Origin: Ciborinia camelliae
Lineage: Eukaryota > Ascomycota > Leotiomycetes > Helotiales > Sclerotiniaceae
Assembly: GCA_025890175.1 (NCBI GenBank)
Contig: JANPYM010000011.1
Coordinates: 724,299-788,298 of the forward strand
Length of the DNA stretch: 64,000 nt
Direction: 5' to 3'
This document shows, in pieces, positions 1 to 12,616 of the stretch (position 1 is the first letter of the stretch; every line of letters starts with the position of its first letter). Below the pieces are notes generated by a model. That model did no database searches, was not told the origin of the DNA, and was given only the letters and a program-made list of their open reading frames with translations. The position numbers and the translations under genes are program-made.

Positions 1-466
1 TAGATTTTGAAAGATATTCACCAATACTGTCCATATTGTTGTGCATATCGTCCAATGAATGGAGCCGGCTGCAAGCATAACAAGCAATTTGCCGAGGCAG
101 ATCTTTGGCAATAGTTTCCAGAAGAAGATACCGATTCAAAGGTAGCACCGACAGAGCCTTGGCATCTTTATCTCCAAGTCTTTCTCGCAACTTCTTACAG
201 GTGAGGGATAAAAGGGGAGCCGATGACATAGGTAATTGATCCAGTATGAGTGACAAGATTTCGATGGGCAAATTCACTAAATGAGATGTTTGATGTGCAG
301 TGGGTGTTATAAGAATGGGCGATTCAATAGGGCTAGGTAAATGAAGAGATATTGAACTGGATGGAAGAAGGGATTTTGAACTAGTTGATAGACATGCGAC
401 AGGTGCATTGCCTTGTTCATCCCTCCGATTCCCCCAGCGAGCAATTCTTTTTTTGAAGAAGTTCAT
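1..466 (-). CDS. F-box-like domain protein (partial, runs off left edge)
   Basis: An open frame starts at an ATG at 466-464 and stays open to position 1 (155 codons), so only the N-terminal part is present. After a basic start (MNFFKKRIARWGNRR) and a Ser/Pro-rich stretch, residues about 64-98 read as an F-box: LVNLPIEILSLILDQLPMSS followed by LLSLTCKKLRERLG. Further on, a CYACSRLH motif is visible, which I recall from fungal F-box proteins. F-box proteins recruit substrates to SCF ubiquitin ligases through Skp1; that role is inferred from the family. The C-terminal substrate-binding part lies outside the window, so the target cannot be guessed. Confidence 0.75.
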   Translation of the reverse strand, partial: MNFFKKRIARWGNRRDEQGNAPVACLSTSSKSLLPSSSISLHLPSPIESPILITPTAHQTSHLVNLPIEILSLILDQLPMSSAPLLSLTCKKLRERLGDKDAKALSVLPLNRYLLLETIAKDLPRQIACYACSRLHSLDDMHNNMDSIGEYLSKS

Positions 467-3400
467 GGTGAAATGAGTTTGCGTGGAAGTATTATTCGGA
501 TGACCAATCAATGGAACCTATGATAGCTCTTGGGAGGTACTAGGTATATAGTAAATATATATTCCTGAGGGAGATGTAAACGTATTGGTATATGTGTCTT
601 GAGAGATAGATGTATAAGGTATGTATTCCTGAGATGCAGATGTATAGGTATATATATTCTTAAAAAGTAGAAGTATAGTTATATGTTTTTGAAGGGTAGA
701 AGAAGTATAGGTATAAATTATTGAGAAATCAAGTGACTCGTATCCGCTAGATGAATAAGTGAAGTTACTCGCATCCGCTAGATGAATAAGTGGCGGACTA
801 CTAACCCGTCCTAAAGTACACTATCGAAGAATCAAAACTCCACTTTCGGGAACGTGGAAGAGTAACCTTGAAAAACTCTTGTGGAATACGTATTCTCAGT
901 TACTAAATATCTTGGCAACTGTTTTAAGCCTCCTTTAGACCAAAATCATCAAGTTCTTTCCAACTTGCTGCCAACTTGCTGCCAACTTGGCAAAGTCGAT
1001 ATAATCTAACCTCATTATGTATTGATTGTACCAACATCGCCATTCCTAATGCTGCTGCACTGAGAGGGCTCTTGTATCGCTAGATATATAGGTACTACCT
1101 AGTCTTGAGAGGTTCATATGATGATCAATGGAGGCTCTGGCTATAAAAATAGTAATTTCTAACCAAAATGATTGTTGGATTGTTGGATGATTGTTGTAGA
1201 AATATAAAATTACCCCACGATGCCTCTTTTACACGGATCCATCCAATCCCTGCACATCCCATGGATGGTTGTGCAGGGACCATTTGATATTGTACAAGGT
1301 TACTGTATGGGTATGGGCAGATACTGTAGATAACCTCAAACCTCATCTCAAATAAAACCTTCTTTGTATACTTCTCAAATTGGCCACATTATTCCTTCTA
1401 TATCGCCGCGGATGGCTTAAATTTTGCATCACATGTATATTGATCCCATAATGAACACAAAATCCCATATTCCACAGCAATCGTATCAATTCAGTACGTG
1501 AGAGCCCATGAATCAGTGTCACCTGGGCAGAGTTCAAGCATGCACTTAATCATGGCGGACAAGTCCTATGCTTATGCAAAAGCTGACTATGCTAAGTAAA
1601 ACGCGAGTCAGTCTTCTGATTGCTGCCGTTGGATCGACAAGCCGTTATATTGGCCTCTGCAGCCTCGATACTCATCTCTCTACGCTGTCATGTTCCTGGT
1701 GGCGCTGTCATCAACGACAATGCAAAGCAAGCCGTAGATGGAGAAGATATCTTTGACTTATTTTACGATTTACTGGTAACGCGAAAACTCCGGAGAGGTA
1801 GGGTATGGTCCATGCAATCGGTGTGATGTGCCATGTGTCTGGAGTGAGGAATTTGTGAAACCGGCAGACAAATGATGGTTGAGAGATATAGAGGTTGGAA
1901 TACACCCCAAATTATTGAATCAATACTGCCGATTTGACAGATTTATACACATGTTAAACCCGCCCTGTATAGATCCAAACCTTTCATTTTTTTAATCTGG
2001 AGCTATCATGGTCTTTTGCTATTCGGATATGTTAAATCTAAGGATGAACATAGGGTCGCAAGAAAATTTTGAAAAGGGTACACGTATCATCCAAATCTAT
2101 TGGCACCAAGTGGTTCCATGGATAGTTGTAATGCAACAGAAAGAATAGTTTCGATGCGAATGAACCTAGAAAATTCAAATTTATCGAAGAACCACCAAAT
2201 GATGAGTCCCGAGTTTCTCATGTTTCATTACATGATGAGGTAGTTGGTAACCTATGGTATTTTACAACAGTCCAAAACTCCTACCTGGAAGTTTGTTTCA
2301 ATTTTCAGAGTGGTAGTTCAAACACTATGTTTATAGGCTCTGACGCCCTGTAAATTGCGCCTAGGCATTGAAGTTCACCGAGAGTTATTCGCTATACATG
2401 ACCAGAGAATCACCGGGAGACTTTCGGACCTCGCCGGGAACGTTTTGTGCCTTTGCAAGTGCAGGTACAAATTAACCTCATTAGTCTCCAATATTGGACA
2501 GGACATTGATGATAGCCTAGTAAACTCTCTCGACTCACTCTAACCAAATTACCATCAAGTTCGGCGGCGATCCTTACCTGCCATGTGATTGCTGCCTCTC
2601 TAACTTTTGGTACAATAGATTTTGCCCAAGTTTCACTTTCTCATCGTTTCATATTTGACGAGTCACTACTTTCATTTGCTAATATATCTACTCTTCAACC
2701 TCGATATTGTAAAGCTTTTCTCTGGTATAATCATAATGCATGACCTGGTTGGGAATAAGAGATTATTTATAAGCTTTGTAAAGTGAAGAAGGACAAGGCG
2801 GAAGAATGATATTCAAGCAAGTGCTAAGAAGTTTCCAGAAGCTCCGATTCGCGCCGAGGAGTCATGGCAATGGTTATGAAATGTGATTGTTGTTTATCCA
2901 AGATTTAGTATGGTCTAGTAGCTTAGAGGGACACTAGATCTAGATTACTCCACTCTACTAAATTAGTACATTTCCACTTCCTCGAGTAAACTGAATGTTC
3001 TCATACTTCGACGAAAGGCATATTCTGGATTCCTCGTCGAGAGACTCTGTTACATCTCTGTAAATTGTTTCTTCGGGCTTGATCACTGTCTTTCCTCACC
3101 TGTTGGTATTCGTAAGTAGAGAGGGAATGTAGCGTAGAGTTTTAGGATCTCGAGTACTGAATAACCCAATCAAAGAAGAAGAAAACACTTAATGGCTCGG
3201 ATCTAAAGCTACTGAACCTAGCACCACCAGTTGACTCTAACCCACCAGTTTAACAAAGTCTAGACGGTTTAGTCTTCACTACCGGGAAAATCGGTTAATT
3301 GATCTTCGTACTAAATTTATCGCTCAGTTACTATTGCCACTAGATCCAAATCCATCCGGCATGAGATGTTTAAATTGCAGAACCCCCCGCCTTCAATTTT

Positions 3401-3524
3401 ATCTTTCAATCGTTCGTCACAAAAGATTCCTTTTTACACTTCACTTACATCACCAACCAACATATCCAAACATCAAAAATTTTCAAAACATATCAGCAGT
3501 CATCAGAAGAATCCGCGCGCCAAA
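467..3524. other. Gene-less stretch with degenerate tandem repeats near its left end
   Basis: No reading frame here resembles a known family and none has convincing coding texture. The short open frames at 1125-1905 and 2355-2543 lack good start contexts and were not accepted. The only structure seen is the tandem repeat pair at 541-790, listed separately. Confidence 0.5.
541..790. repeat. Degenerate tandem repeats (about 31-bp and 30-bp units)
   Basis: From 541 to about 720 a unit of about 31 bp recurs roughly five times (pattern GGTATATGTATTCCTGAGAG followed by a purine-rich half ending TGTATA). It is followed at about 731-788 by two copies of a 30-bp unit containing CCGCTAGATGAATAAGTG. 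The copies are diverged. The array lies upstream of the partial F-box gene. Confidence 0.6.
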
Positions 3525-4274
3525 ATGTCTACCATCCAACACGACCTTAACTCGGTCGAGCAGCATTCCAATGAACAACATCCTTCTTCATTACCACCAT
3601 CATATGAAGAAGAGATGTATTTGCCTCCATATGAGGAGGCTGTTCTCAACATGGTACCTAGATATCCATCTCGTATCATACTTGACGAGATGTTTGTTAG
3701 AGGCATCATGCGCGCAACGGATGATGCACTGGGTAAAACCATGGCGGCGGGTAACGCTCCATCGGTTAGGGAATTTGGTATAGAGCAGACTCTGGTTTAT
3801 TTGACGGCTATTTATCCAATAACTCACCCAATAGTCGAAAGATTCCTTCTGGAGAATCGCACCCATCTCATGGTCAGGGGTGGGTCGAGGATTGAAGGGC
3901 TTAATACGGAAGACACCAACGAGTTACAGGCATATTTTGACGAAGCTATGGTGGCGGAAACGGAAAAGGATATGGAGATTGAATGGAGCGAGATCGATCC
4001 GATAGAGGATGAGGATATTTTCTGGGTCGATGACGGCAATTCTGAAGATGAGTATGAGGATGAGGATGACGATGAGGATGATGATGAGGATATGGATATG
4101 GATATTACCTCGGACGATTCCGACGATTTCGAAGAGGATATGGATTGTACCTCAGACAATTTGGACGATCTGGATGAGGATATGGATTGTACCTCAGACA
4201 ATTTGAACGATCTGGATGAGGATATGGATTGTACCTCGGACGATCTGGGACCGCTGCTTACAAGTCAAAAGTGA
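3525..4274 (+). CDS. Acidic repeat protein with PPxY/LPxY motifs, unknown function
   Basis: A 249-aa frame. The start at 3525 was chosen because the context CCAAAATGTCT fits a fungal start. The upstream in-frame ATG at 3366 would add 53 residues with no coding character. The N-terminus holds SSLPPSYEEE and YLPPYEEA (residues about 25-42), which are PPxY and LPxY motifs of the kind bound by WW domains of Rsp5/Nedd4 ubiquitin ligases. The middle is predicted globular. The last 75 residues are extremely acidic and contain a 14-residue repeat (EDMDCTSDNLDDLD) in three tandem copies encoded by a 42-bp repeat. No enzymatic domain is recognised. A ubiquitin-ligase adaptor role is only a guess from the PY motifs. 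Confidence 0.7.
   Translation: MSTIQHDLNSVEQHSNEQHPSSLPPSYEEEMYLPPYEEAVLNMVPRYPSRIILDEMFVRGIMRATDDALGKTMAAGNAPSVREFGIEQTLVYLTAIYPITHPIVERFLLENRTHLMVRGGSRIEGLNTEDTNELQAYFDEAMVAETEKDMEIEWSEIDPIEDEDIFWVDDGNSEDEYEDEDDDEDDDEDMDMDITSDDSDDFEEDMDCTSDNLDDLDEDMDCTSDNLNDLDEDMDCTSDDLGPLLTSQK
4127..4247 (+). repeat. In-gene 42-bp tandem repeat
   Basis: Three tandem copies of a 42-bp unit (GAGGATATGGATTGTACCTC and continuation), in frame and encoding the 14-residue unit EDMDCTSDNLDDLD. The second and third copies differ by only a few bases, which points to recent expansion. Because the unit length is a multiple of three, copy-number change would keep the frame. Confidence 0.7.
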
Positions 4275-4948
4275 GCTTCTGTGTCCTGGGCAGAGGTTGA
4301 AGAAGGGGGAGGATGGATTATTGGAAATAATAAATTGAAGGGATGTCATGTACATAGAGGATGCTTTGAGTTTATTTGCGGTTTATAACAAACAACAGCG
4401 AGCGATGATGATGATTATATATATCATCTTGAACAGATACCAAGATACTTTGGCGGATATTAATATCAATCTTGCCTATTTTACCAAACTCCAGATTACC
4501 TACGTGCATGCAAAACCATTCCAGGAGCCCCCTCGCCAAATTGTCCGCATTGACCAATGAACCAAATATATTACTCATAAAGAATATTTCCAAATGTCAA
4601 TTAATTAACCTTAATCAGACCTTAATCAGCATCCACCTTGTTCATCTCCACCACCCACACCAACAAAACACCCCACCAACGCATATTATCGGCACTACAG
4701 TCTCCAGCATACCTGGTGCCAATAATGTAAAAATCAAAATCCTCGACTCTGGACTCTAAACAACCCGCCGCCATCGGAAGTCCCCCACCGCTTTTATCCT
4801 CTGCCATGAGGGAAAAAATTATATAGATAACGATGCGTCGCTCTAGACAAAATCTACAGGAACATCTTTCAATTCATTTTATGCTTTGAAGGGAAATTAA
4901 TTGGATTGGATTGGCTTGGTTTGGATTGGTTTGGATTGGTTTATCGAG
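4275..4948. other. Intergenic spacer, no gene seen
   Basis: No convincing gene is present. At 4898-4941, just before the next start codon, there is a run of TTGGATTGG/TTGGTTTGG repeats in the presumed 5' UTR of the MFS gene. Confidence 0.5.
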
Positions 4949-6681
4949 ATGTCATCACACACTCCTCATACTCCTCATCAGAATGATCCCGTCTCATCAA
5001 CATCCTCCACCATCCCCATAGAACTTCAACTATGGGATGGTTCGCAGCAGGAACATCACAAATCTAATTCCCACACCTTTGGGCACAAAGAAGTGGAATT
5101 GGGAACGGGCACGGGTTCAGATGCGGGTGTGATGGGAGAAGAAGGAAGAGGAGGAGGAGGAGGAATAAGTGCAACGAGTGGGATCAGCGATGCGGATGTA
5201 GAACTGGTAGTCGGTGATGATCCGGAAAGAGTTTATCAACAACTTTTGCCCGTGGATGGGGGACCGGCCGCTTGGAGATTGTTGATTGCTGCGTTTGTTT
5301 TTGAGGCTATTTTATGGGGTTGGTCTTTTCTTTTTCTTTTTCTTTTTTTTTCTTTTGCGGGAGAAGGGGAGAGGGGGGAATCCCCTTTTTTATATCTCAT
5401 TGTTACACCATTTTCTCGCTACACTCCGCTCGCTATACTTCTCCCCCTCTGCTCGCTTCCCCCTCCATCAATACAAACGTACATATAACCGAGAGAGTAA
5501 AAAAGAATCTAACCCCAACCTCAGGTTTCCCAATTTCCTTTGGAGTGTTCCAAGATTACTACTTCACCCTCCCTCAATTCTCCAACTCCAAATCCAAAAT
5601 CGCCCTCATAGGAACCATTTCCCAAGGACTCTGTTACCTCGGGGCCCCGCTCTCGGCCTCGGTCACCAAGCGTTTCCCCAAACACCAAACGCATCAAATA
5701 TGGATGGGGCTCCCCATCTGCATCCTCGGCCTCGTCGCCGGTTCCTTCTGCGACACGGTTTCCGGCCTGATCTGGACCCAAGGCGTGATGTACGGCTGCG
5801 GCTTTCTCATCCTCACGTATCCCATCGTGAGCATGATCAACGAATGGTGGATCGTGCGCAAAGGCATGGCGTTTGGAATGATCAGCGCGGCGTCGGGAGT
5901 CAGCGGCGCCGGCATGCCTTTCATCATCCAATTCCTGCTCGCGCAATACGGATACCAGACCGCGCTGCGCATCATCGCCGTCGGGATGACGATGCTGACG
6001 GTGCCGCTGCTGCCGCTGCTCAAAGGCCGCCTTCCGCCCAGCGAGCGCAGCAGTCTCGCCCGCACGAACTGGGGCTTCCTGAGGGAAAAACTCTTTTGGA
6101 TCTATGGAACCAGCACGCTGGTTTATGGCATGGGCTTTTTCTACCCGGGGGTTTACCTGCCGTCTTTCGCGACGAGCGTCGGGCTGAGTGGTACGCAGGG
6201 TGCGGCCATCTTGGCGGTGATGAGCGTGGCGCAGGTCGCGGGACAATTCGCCTGTGGGTACTTGAGCGATAAGCGGTTTTCCGTGAATGCGCTGGCGGTG
6301 GGGTGTGCGGTCATGGCGACGATTGCGTCGTTGGTGCTCTGGGGGTTCGCGAAGAGCATGGGCTTGTTGATTGCGTATGGGGTGGTGTATGGGTTTTTTG
6401 GATACGGGTTTAGTACGATGCGGGTCGCGATGGGCAAGAAGGTTTGTGCGGATCCGAATAGTGTGGTGAGTATCTATTCGATTTTTATCTTTTTGCAGGG
6501 CGTGGGCAATGTTCTTGTGGGCCCGATTAGTGGTGGCTTGTTGGGCGAGAGGGTCTTGATGGATGAGTATGGCGTAGAGAGGTATCGGGATATGGTTATT
6601 TATACTGGGTGTTGTATGGCGGGGTGTGCGGGCGTTATTGGGGGATGGTGGTTGAGACCTAGGGGGTTGGTTAGTGGGTAG
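4949..6681 (+). CDS. MFS transporter, monocarboxylate-transporter (MCT/Mch) type
   Basis: Two exons, 4949-5318 and 5525-6681, give 508 aa. The 206-bp intron has donor GTTGGT and acceptor CCTCAG, and joins phase 1 to restore the family signature ILWGFPISFGVFQDYY in the first membrane helix. The first 100 residues are a long hydrophilic, Gly/Ser/Thr-rich cytosolic tail. About twelve hydrophobic segments follow, with a short loop (LKGRLPPSERSS) after helix 6. The fold and signature match fungal MCT-like major facilitator proteins, which move monocarboxylates or related small molecules across the plasma or an inner membrane. The substrate cannot be told from sequence. No clustered biosynthetic genes suggest a role in secondary metabolism. 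Confidence 0.88.
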
Positions 6682-6856
6682 ATAGATGGGAGGGAGGTGG
6701 CGTGCTGTATAGGAGCCTTTTGAGAGGAATGAATTTGAATGTCTATATTAAACCTATACCCTTTATTGAAATCTCTTCCACCACTAAATCCTTTCTCAAG
6801 AGAAACCAATGTAAAATCCCCCATCTAATTTCAATTCATCTCACCTTCCCCCCCTC

Positions 6857-6905
6857 CTCCCTCTCCCTCTCCCTCTCCCTCTCCCTCTCCCTCTCCCTCT
6901 CTCCC
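6857..6905. repeat. (CCCTCT)n microsatellite
   Basis: About eight uninterrupted copies of CCCTCT/TCCCTC directly visible. Confidence 0.9.
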
Positions 6906-7261
6906 TCCCTTCCCCCCTATCCCCAATCCCCAATCCCCACAACCCATCAATTAACTCACACAAATAAATACCTAATTACCAATAAAAGAAGAAACCCCAA
7001 CTCACATTCCAACTCCAACTCACACTCACATTCTACTATATTATATTATCATATTATCATATCATATTATTATATTATATTTAATTTGCCATTTGGTATC
7101 TATATTCTATCTCCATCTACCATCTCCATCTACCATCTATATACCTACCTATACCTACCTACCTATATAAATAAAGCCAGTCCATATCAAATCAAATCAT
7201 AAACTCATCCATCAAATATCAAATATCAAAATCCCCCCCCTTTCCCCGCCAAAAAAATAAT

Positions 7262-7271
7262 NNNNNNNNNN
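7262..7271. other. Assembly gap (10 N)
   Basis: Ten consecutive N characters in a simple-sequence stretch. The true gap length is unknown. Confidence 1.
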
Positions 7272-7434
7272 AAACTCCACCTACCAACTACTAAGTAGGT
7301 AGGTAATATCTATCTATAATATATAGATTCCCCTTTTAAAACCCCTAAACTCCATTTATTTATTTATTTATATATCAAACTCTCACCACTCTCACCACTC
7401 TCCCCACTCTCACCACCACAACCCTCATCATCAA

Positions 7435-9007
7435 TTATAAAACCACCACCGCAAAAACCAACGCAACCCACAATCCGAGAATCTCCTTCCCACACCCCAT
7501 CCCCATCCCCACATTCCTACTACTCTCCGCACCACTCCCCTTCGTACTCGTCGCGCTCGCACTCGTCGTACTACTACTACTTGTCGTAGCCGTCGGAGGT
7601 GTCGTGCTCGCACTATAAGGTTGAGCTACCGTGGCCGTCGCTTTAACATTCGCCCCTTGAGTTCCATAGACTGGTTTTCGCTCATCCGTCACTCCATTTC
7701 CGCCGTCGAAAAATTCTCCGCTTCCGGAATATGGTGTGTCTTCCGATTTAGCTTTGATCCATTCGGAATGCGTGTAAATATCCACCCCTTTTCCACCCGC
7801 GCCTATTAATTGAAGATTTGGGACGGGAACTGGTGCCCATTTGGCTGGATTGTTGTTCAAAAATCCGGCGTATGAAAGAGAATTATTAAGGATTGACATG
7901 TTGAGGTTTATGTTTGTATAATTCGTCTTCGAGGCGCAAAGGGAAAATACATTAGCTCCAACATCGTATCGACCAAGATTAGGAAGACCCCAGTTGTTTT
8001 GCAAGGTGGAGAGGATACTATAATGCGAATAGATTGTGGTATCTACTGTTCCTTTTTTATCGGCTGGGACCGCACCACCTAGGAGTACAGAATAGATTCG
8101 ATTTGGTTTGGAATAGGTTTCCGATTCGTCATAGGTGAGGAGGATGAGGGTATTATTCATGAATGCTTCGTTTTGGAGGAGTGGAGTAAGGAATGATCGT
8201 GTCCAGTTAGCAGCGAAGGATAGAGACGTGTTGTGCCCGTCATTTAGCATGTCTGGGGATATATGCGCATATTGTGGGAGGGAAGAGGGATCCTTTTGAA
8301 TAGTGGTGGAGAACTCGTTTAGGGAGAGAAGGTTTTGGAGTCGTGTCCCGTTTTTACTTATACTATCATAACTCACAAATGGACTATTCATTTATGTATT
8401 AGTATTTCTTCTTGTAACGAGCTTTGAAAGAGATAATGACGCTCCGCTGGCACTGCCGTGGAGGCAGACTATCTCATCAGGAAAAGAAGCGGTTTTGTGA
8501 ATAAAAACTTACTTATGTTTCCGTACGTAATCCCACCCCTTTCCATCTTGCGCCGTACTTCCCTCCCCCATATATCCAGGCCCTGGCATCCCCTCAAAAT
8601 ACCCCTTCCAAGTAATCCCCGCATCTTCAAAAAGATCCACCACTGTCGTTACATTCCGCGGGATCTTCACAAACTGATCATGATTGAGACCGAAGAAATC
8701 ACCTCCAACAGATGCTATATAATTTGGTTGCGAGGGGTGTGTGAGACCGTAGAAATTTTCGAGGAGGATACCTTGTTTGGTGAGGTTTTGAATATCGATG
8801 TTTGATTCTACTTTCGCATCATCCTTTGAGGTAAGCTGTTAGTATTCTGCATAGGGAGAAGAGGGAGATGAAGGGGGTACAAACTTGGTTTTCCAGCCAG
8901 ATGGTGAAAAATCTATCAAAAGCTGCCCCTGGTACATATGCAGCTTCACATGTTGATCGCATATTATATGTAATTGCGCTTGCTAAGAGCAAGAATGAAG
9001 AACGCAT
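7435..9007 (-). CDS. Secreted, GPI-anchored acid phosphatase (phosphoesterase family)
   Basis: Three exons on the minus strand: 9007-8885, 8823-8513 and 8383-7435, giving 460 aa. The first is a signal peptide (MRSSFLLLASAI) leading into YVPGAAFDRFFTIWLENQ, the start of the Phosphoesterase (PF04185) domain of fungal acid phosphatases. Exon 2 carries the metal-site region NFYGLTHPSQPNYIASVGGD. Exon 3 holds the second half, with SPDMLNDGHNTS and LLTYDESETYS. The tail is Ser/Thr-rich and ends in a hydrophobic segment (LGLWVALVFAVVVL), as in GPI-anchored enzymes; several N-x-S/T sites are present. Intron 2 is canonical (GTAAGT). The intron 1 acceptor is either AAG at 8824 or CAG at 8836, and the latter would add LTSK in frame. 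Likely role: phosphate scavenging at the cell surface. Confidence 0.9.
8432..8466. repeat. Dispersed 35-bp sequence inside phosphatase intron 2
   Basis: The intron contains GATAATGACGCTCCGCTGG followed by CACTGCCGTGGAGGC. The same two blocks occur at 16361-16406, separated there by 12 extra bases. See findings. Confidence 0.7.
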
Positions 9008-9780
9008 TATGAAGATTGTCTTGGTGATGTGATGTGATGTGATGTGATGGTTTGAATATCGTTTTATTTTCAAATCCTTATTCCCAAATATGCTGTAATA
9101 AATAAATGAGAGAGACAGAGAGGGAAAGGAAATGAAATTATTCAGAGATATAGAGAGAATGTGTGTAAGAGAGAAGAAGAAGAAGAAGAAGGACAACAAA
9201 AGTAAATCGAACAAATCAAATGAATACTAAGGTACCTAAGTAATTATTTGAAGTTGTATGAAATGATGAGATGAGATGACAGTTTATCAATTACCTACAG
9301 TACTCCAGTACGTCGATTGTCAAACATGACCGGTTGTTCCAAAGTTTCATGCGATTGTCCAAGCAGGGAGGGGAGGCGAGGGGAGGGGGCCGGAATTGAC
9401 CAGTGATGGATGTTGAAGGTTGGCCCCGGGGCTTATCGAATTTTTTAATGGGATGGATGCCTGTGGATGATGCCTGTGGATGACATTCCAGAAAGCCTAG
9501 AAGGCTGGAAGGGCTGGGGGGACTGCGGGCTGCGGTGGGCTGCGGTGGGCTAGAATGACAAGGGGACATGGGTACACGGCCTATAATTAGTGTCTCACTT
9601 TGGGTCCAAGTCATCATGAATTGATTGGTTGGAATAATTATTTCAATCTCACCTTACCCTTTTAAGGAAGGTCCTTTCTTTACCTTACCTTACCTTACTT
9701 ACCTCACTTGATCCATCCATCTTCAATCCCCCATCCCCCCTTTTTACCTGCAGAGATGACCGATGGATTGGCGACTCAGC

Positions 9781-9997
9781 CGATATTGACGTGAGCAAAG
9801 TGTGATACTTATATTCTGTATTTATTTAGGTATATATATAAGGTTGATTACCGACATTGATGTGAGCAAAGTGTGATACTTATATTTTGTACTTATTTAG
9901 GTATATATAAATATAACCTTAGGTTGATTACCGACATTGACGTGAGAAAAGTGTGATACTTATACTCCGTACCTACCTATATATAAAGTTGATTGCA
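9781..9997. repeat. Three-copy tandem repeat, about 70-80 bp unit
   Basis: Copies begin at about 9781, 9851 and 9931. Each has CGACATTGACGTGAGCAAAG, then TGTGATACTTATATTNTGTA, a TATATATA stretch and GGTTGATTACC. Copy 2 has about 10 extra bases and copy 3 is the most diverged. Confidence 0.8.
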
Positions 9998-12156
9998 GTC
10001 TCGAGTATAGGTAATCTTACATCTGCATAGGTATTTATACATAACTAACCACGCCTCTTCCATCCAACCAACTAGCTACCGGTAATGAAGAATGATAAAA
10101 GAAGACCCCAAACTTTGAGTACGTAGTAATGTGTTGATTGATTGATTGATCCGATCTGATGATGATTCATTCAGTACCTATACCGTCAGTTTGCGGTGTA
10201 CATCCATCTAGTGGTGTGATGTGATGAACAAAACACCTTTACGAGAACTGGTTTTCATGATCTAGATACCTAGGTATCATATGCTGATATCCAATCATTT
10301 GAAAGGAAAGATTCTGGATATTTGAACTTCGAAGGAATTTTTCATTTTTCATTTTTGATTTTCAATTTCGTTATCAGTTTTGTATTGTATTGTAGTCAAC
10401 CAGCGTTGATCAATAGACCCATTAGCGTGGAAACATTTGAATACACGACTGGTAGCTAGGTATATGGAGAAGGACGATTATGACTTCAAAAGGGGTCAGT
10501 GACTAATATTTGAAATGACATCTTTTCCAACAAGTTTTTTCAACTATATATAATGAAGTGATTGATGAAGATTCCAAGTTTTGGCACCGGTGATTACCTA
10601 CTCGAGTTTCAAACATACCTACCTTACCTACTTATTGGTGATTAATGACTGTACCGCAAGTTTGCGATATACTTTTTGATCTTAGTGGTACCTACTACCT
10701 ACCTATCTATGTATGGCTAATAATAATACCCTCTTGATTTATTTGTCTGAGAGGTTTTGTCAGTGTTATTTGGTGATACATCCGAAGAATTGGCATATCA
10801 TATCATATCATATCATCATTTTACATCTACTTTCCCTACCTATTCTCAATCAATCACATCCATAGCATAGAGTAGATTTATAATCAAATTTTTTCAATTT
10901 TTATTTGAATATACCCAACCTAGAGGTACCTACCTACCTACCTAGGTAGTCTTTCTTCAATTCTTGTACCAGCCCGGTCTATCCTGCAAACCAAACCAAA
11001 CCTGCAAACACATCCATAACCTTTCCCTCAACCAATAATCAGATTTTCCTCAGCACTCTCTCTACCTAACTTAAGAGTCTGAGTCCAACGAACTTGACGG
11101 GAAGTTAGTTTGGCATCACTTGAACTTGAACTTGAAATTCCTTCCCCGGGGCCCCCTTTGTTAATCTTATTTCTATAAAATTGTCTAAAATTGTCTATTA
11201 CCGAGATGACCCGATGAGCTGATGAACATGAACTGATAAATCGAAAGAATGAGGTCATCAAAGTTATTATACCTACATACCTAGGTAGGTAGGTCTGATG
11301 AATACTATCTATCTACTAGGTACCTACCTAGGTAGATCCAAATCATTCATTGCAATTCGTAAATTTGTAAATTTAATATGGTCTTTTTTTATCAATTATA
11401 TTTATAATCACAATTATAATCACAATTACAATTACAATCATCACAAGCTAATCTCCCCATCCCCATCCCCATCTCCTCATCTCCCGAATCTTTGAAATCA
11501 AGATATCAACTCCCTCTCTCATTCATTCATCCATCCATTCATTAACCCTCATCTCTCCTCCCTCCCCCACGCTCTCCTCCCCCACGCCCCCTTCCCCCTT
11601 TCCCATTTCCCGCCCTTGCCCTTCCAATCAATTTCGCTCATATTCACTCTCCTCCTATTCACTCTCCTCATATTCACTCGCTTCATAACTCTCCTTATCC
11701 TCGTTTTCATCTTCATCCTCATCTTCATATTCATACTCATCTTCATACTTATAGTGAATCCAATCCCATCCCATCCCATTCCATCTCCTACCTTCTACCT
11801 TCTTACCCCCACCCCAACCCCCACATATCAAATCGTCATAACACACTGATCCTCATATGATTCACAGATTCACAGATTCACAGATTCACATCACTACTCT
11901 GCCTCCCCTATTCGCTTCTTTCCTTATTCGCCGGGGTCGCCATTCCCTTCTCCCGTTCCCTTCTTCCCCTATCATCGATTATTTACCTCTACCTCTACCT
12001 CTCCAACTACCTCAAAATCTCAAAATCTCAAAACCTCATCACACGCCCCATTTCCATACAGTGAATCTACCCCTTCCTATCCTCTCTCCTTCCCATCCCT
12101 TCTTCCCTTCCCATCCTATCCTCTCTCCTCCCCTTCTCTTCTTCCCTTCTTCCCCA

Positions 12157-12211
12157 ACTACCTACCTACCTACCTACCTACCTACCTACCTACCTACCTA
12201 CCTACCTACCT
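12157..12211. repeat. (CTAC)n microsatellite
   Basis: About 13 perfect tetranucleotide copies. Confidence 0.95.
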
Positions 12212-12566
12212 GCCGCGAACAAACCAAGCCCCAAATCAATCATAAACCATAAACCACAACCGTAATCTCAACCTCAACCTCAAAGTGAATAGGAAGATAT
12301 TTTTCTCTGTTTATTCATTTATATTCATTTATATTATTAATTTATTGATTATTTACCATACTATTTACATGATAAACAACCTACCCACCAACCCGATAGT
12401 GAATCCTCACCCTCAAAACTTCCCCCCTATAAATATAAATAGGTGAAGTCAAGTAAAGAAGTGAACTAGTGAACAAGTGAATATGTGAATGAATAAGTGA
12501 ATAAATGAATATCCTCTATCCCATCCCATCCCATCACACAAAACCACACCATCCACACCACACACC

Positions 12567-12616
12567 AAAGAAGAAGAAGAAGAAGAAGAAGAAGAAGAAG
12601 AAGAAGAAGAAGAAGG
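12567..12616. repeat. (AAG)n microsatellite
   Basis: About 16 perfect trinucleotide copies. The polylysine frame it creates is not a gene. Confidence 0.95.

Larger units (their letters stand above)
6682..7434. other. Low-complexity intergenic DNA with assembly gap
   Basis: Contains a (TCCCTC)n microsatellite at about 6857-6905, (ATATT/ATCAT)n around 7030-7080 and the N run. No coding potential is seen. Confidence 0.6.

Noticed and set aside
5521..6246. Antisense ORF of 241 codons opposite the MFS gene
   Set aside because: A shadow of the GC-biased coding strand; the plus strand holds the recognisable transporter.
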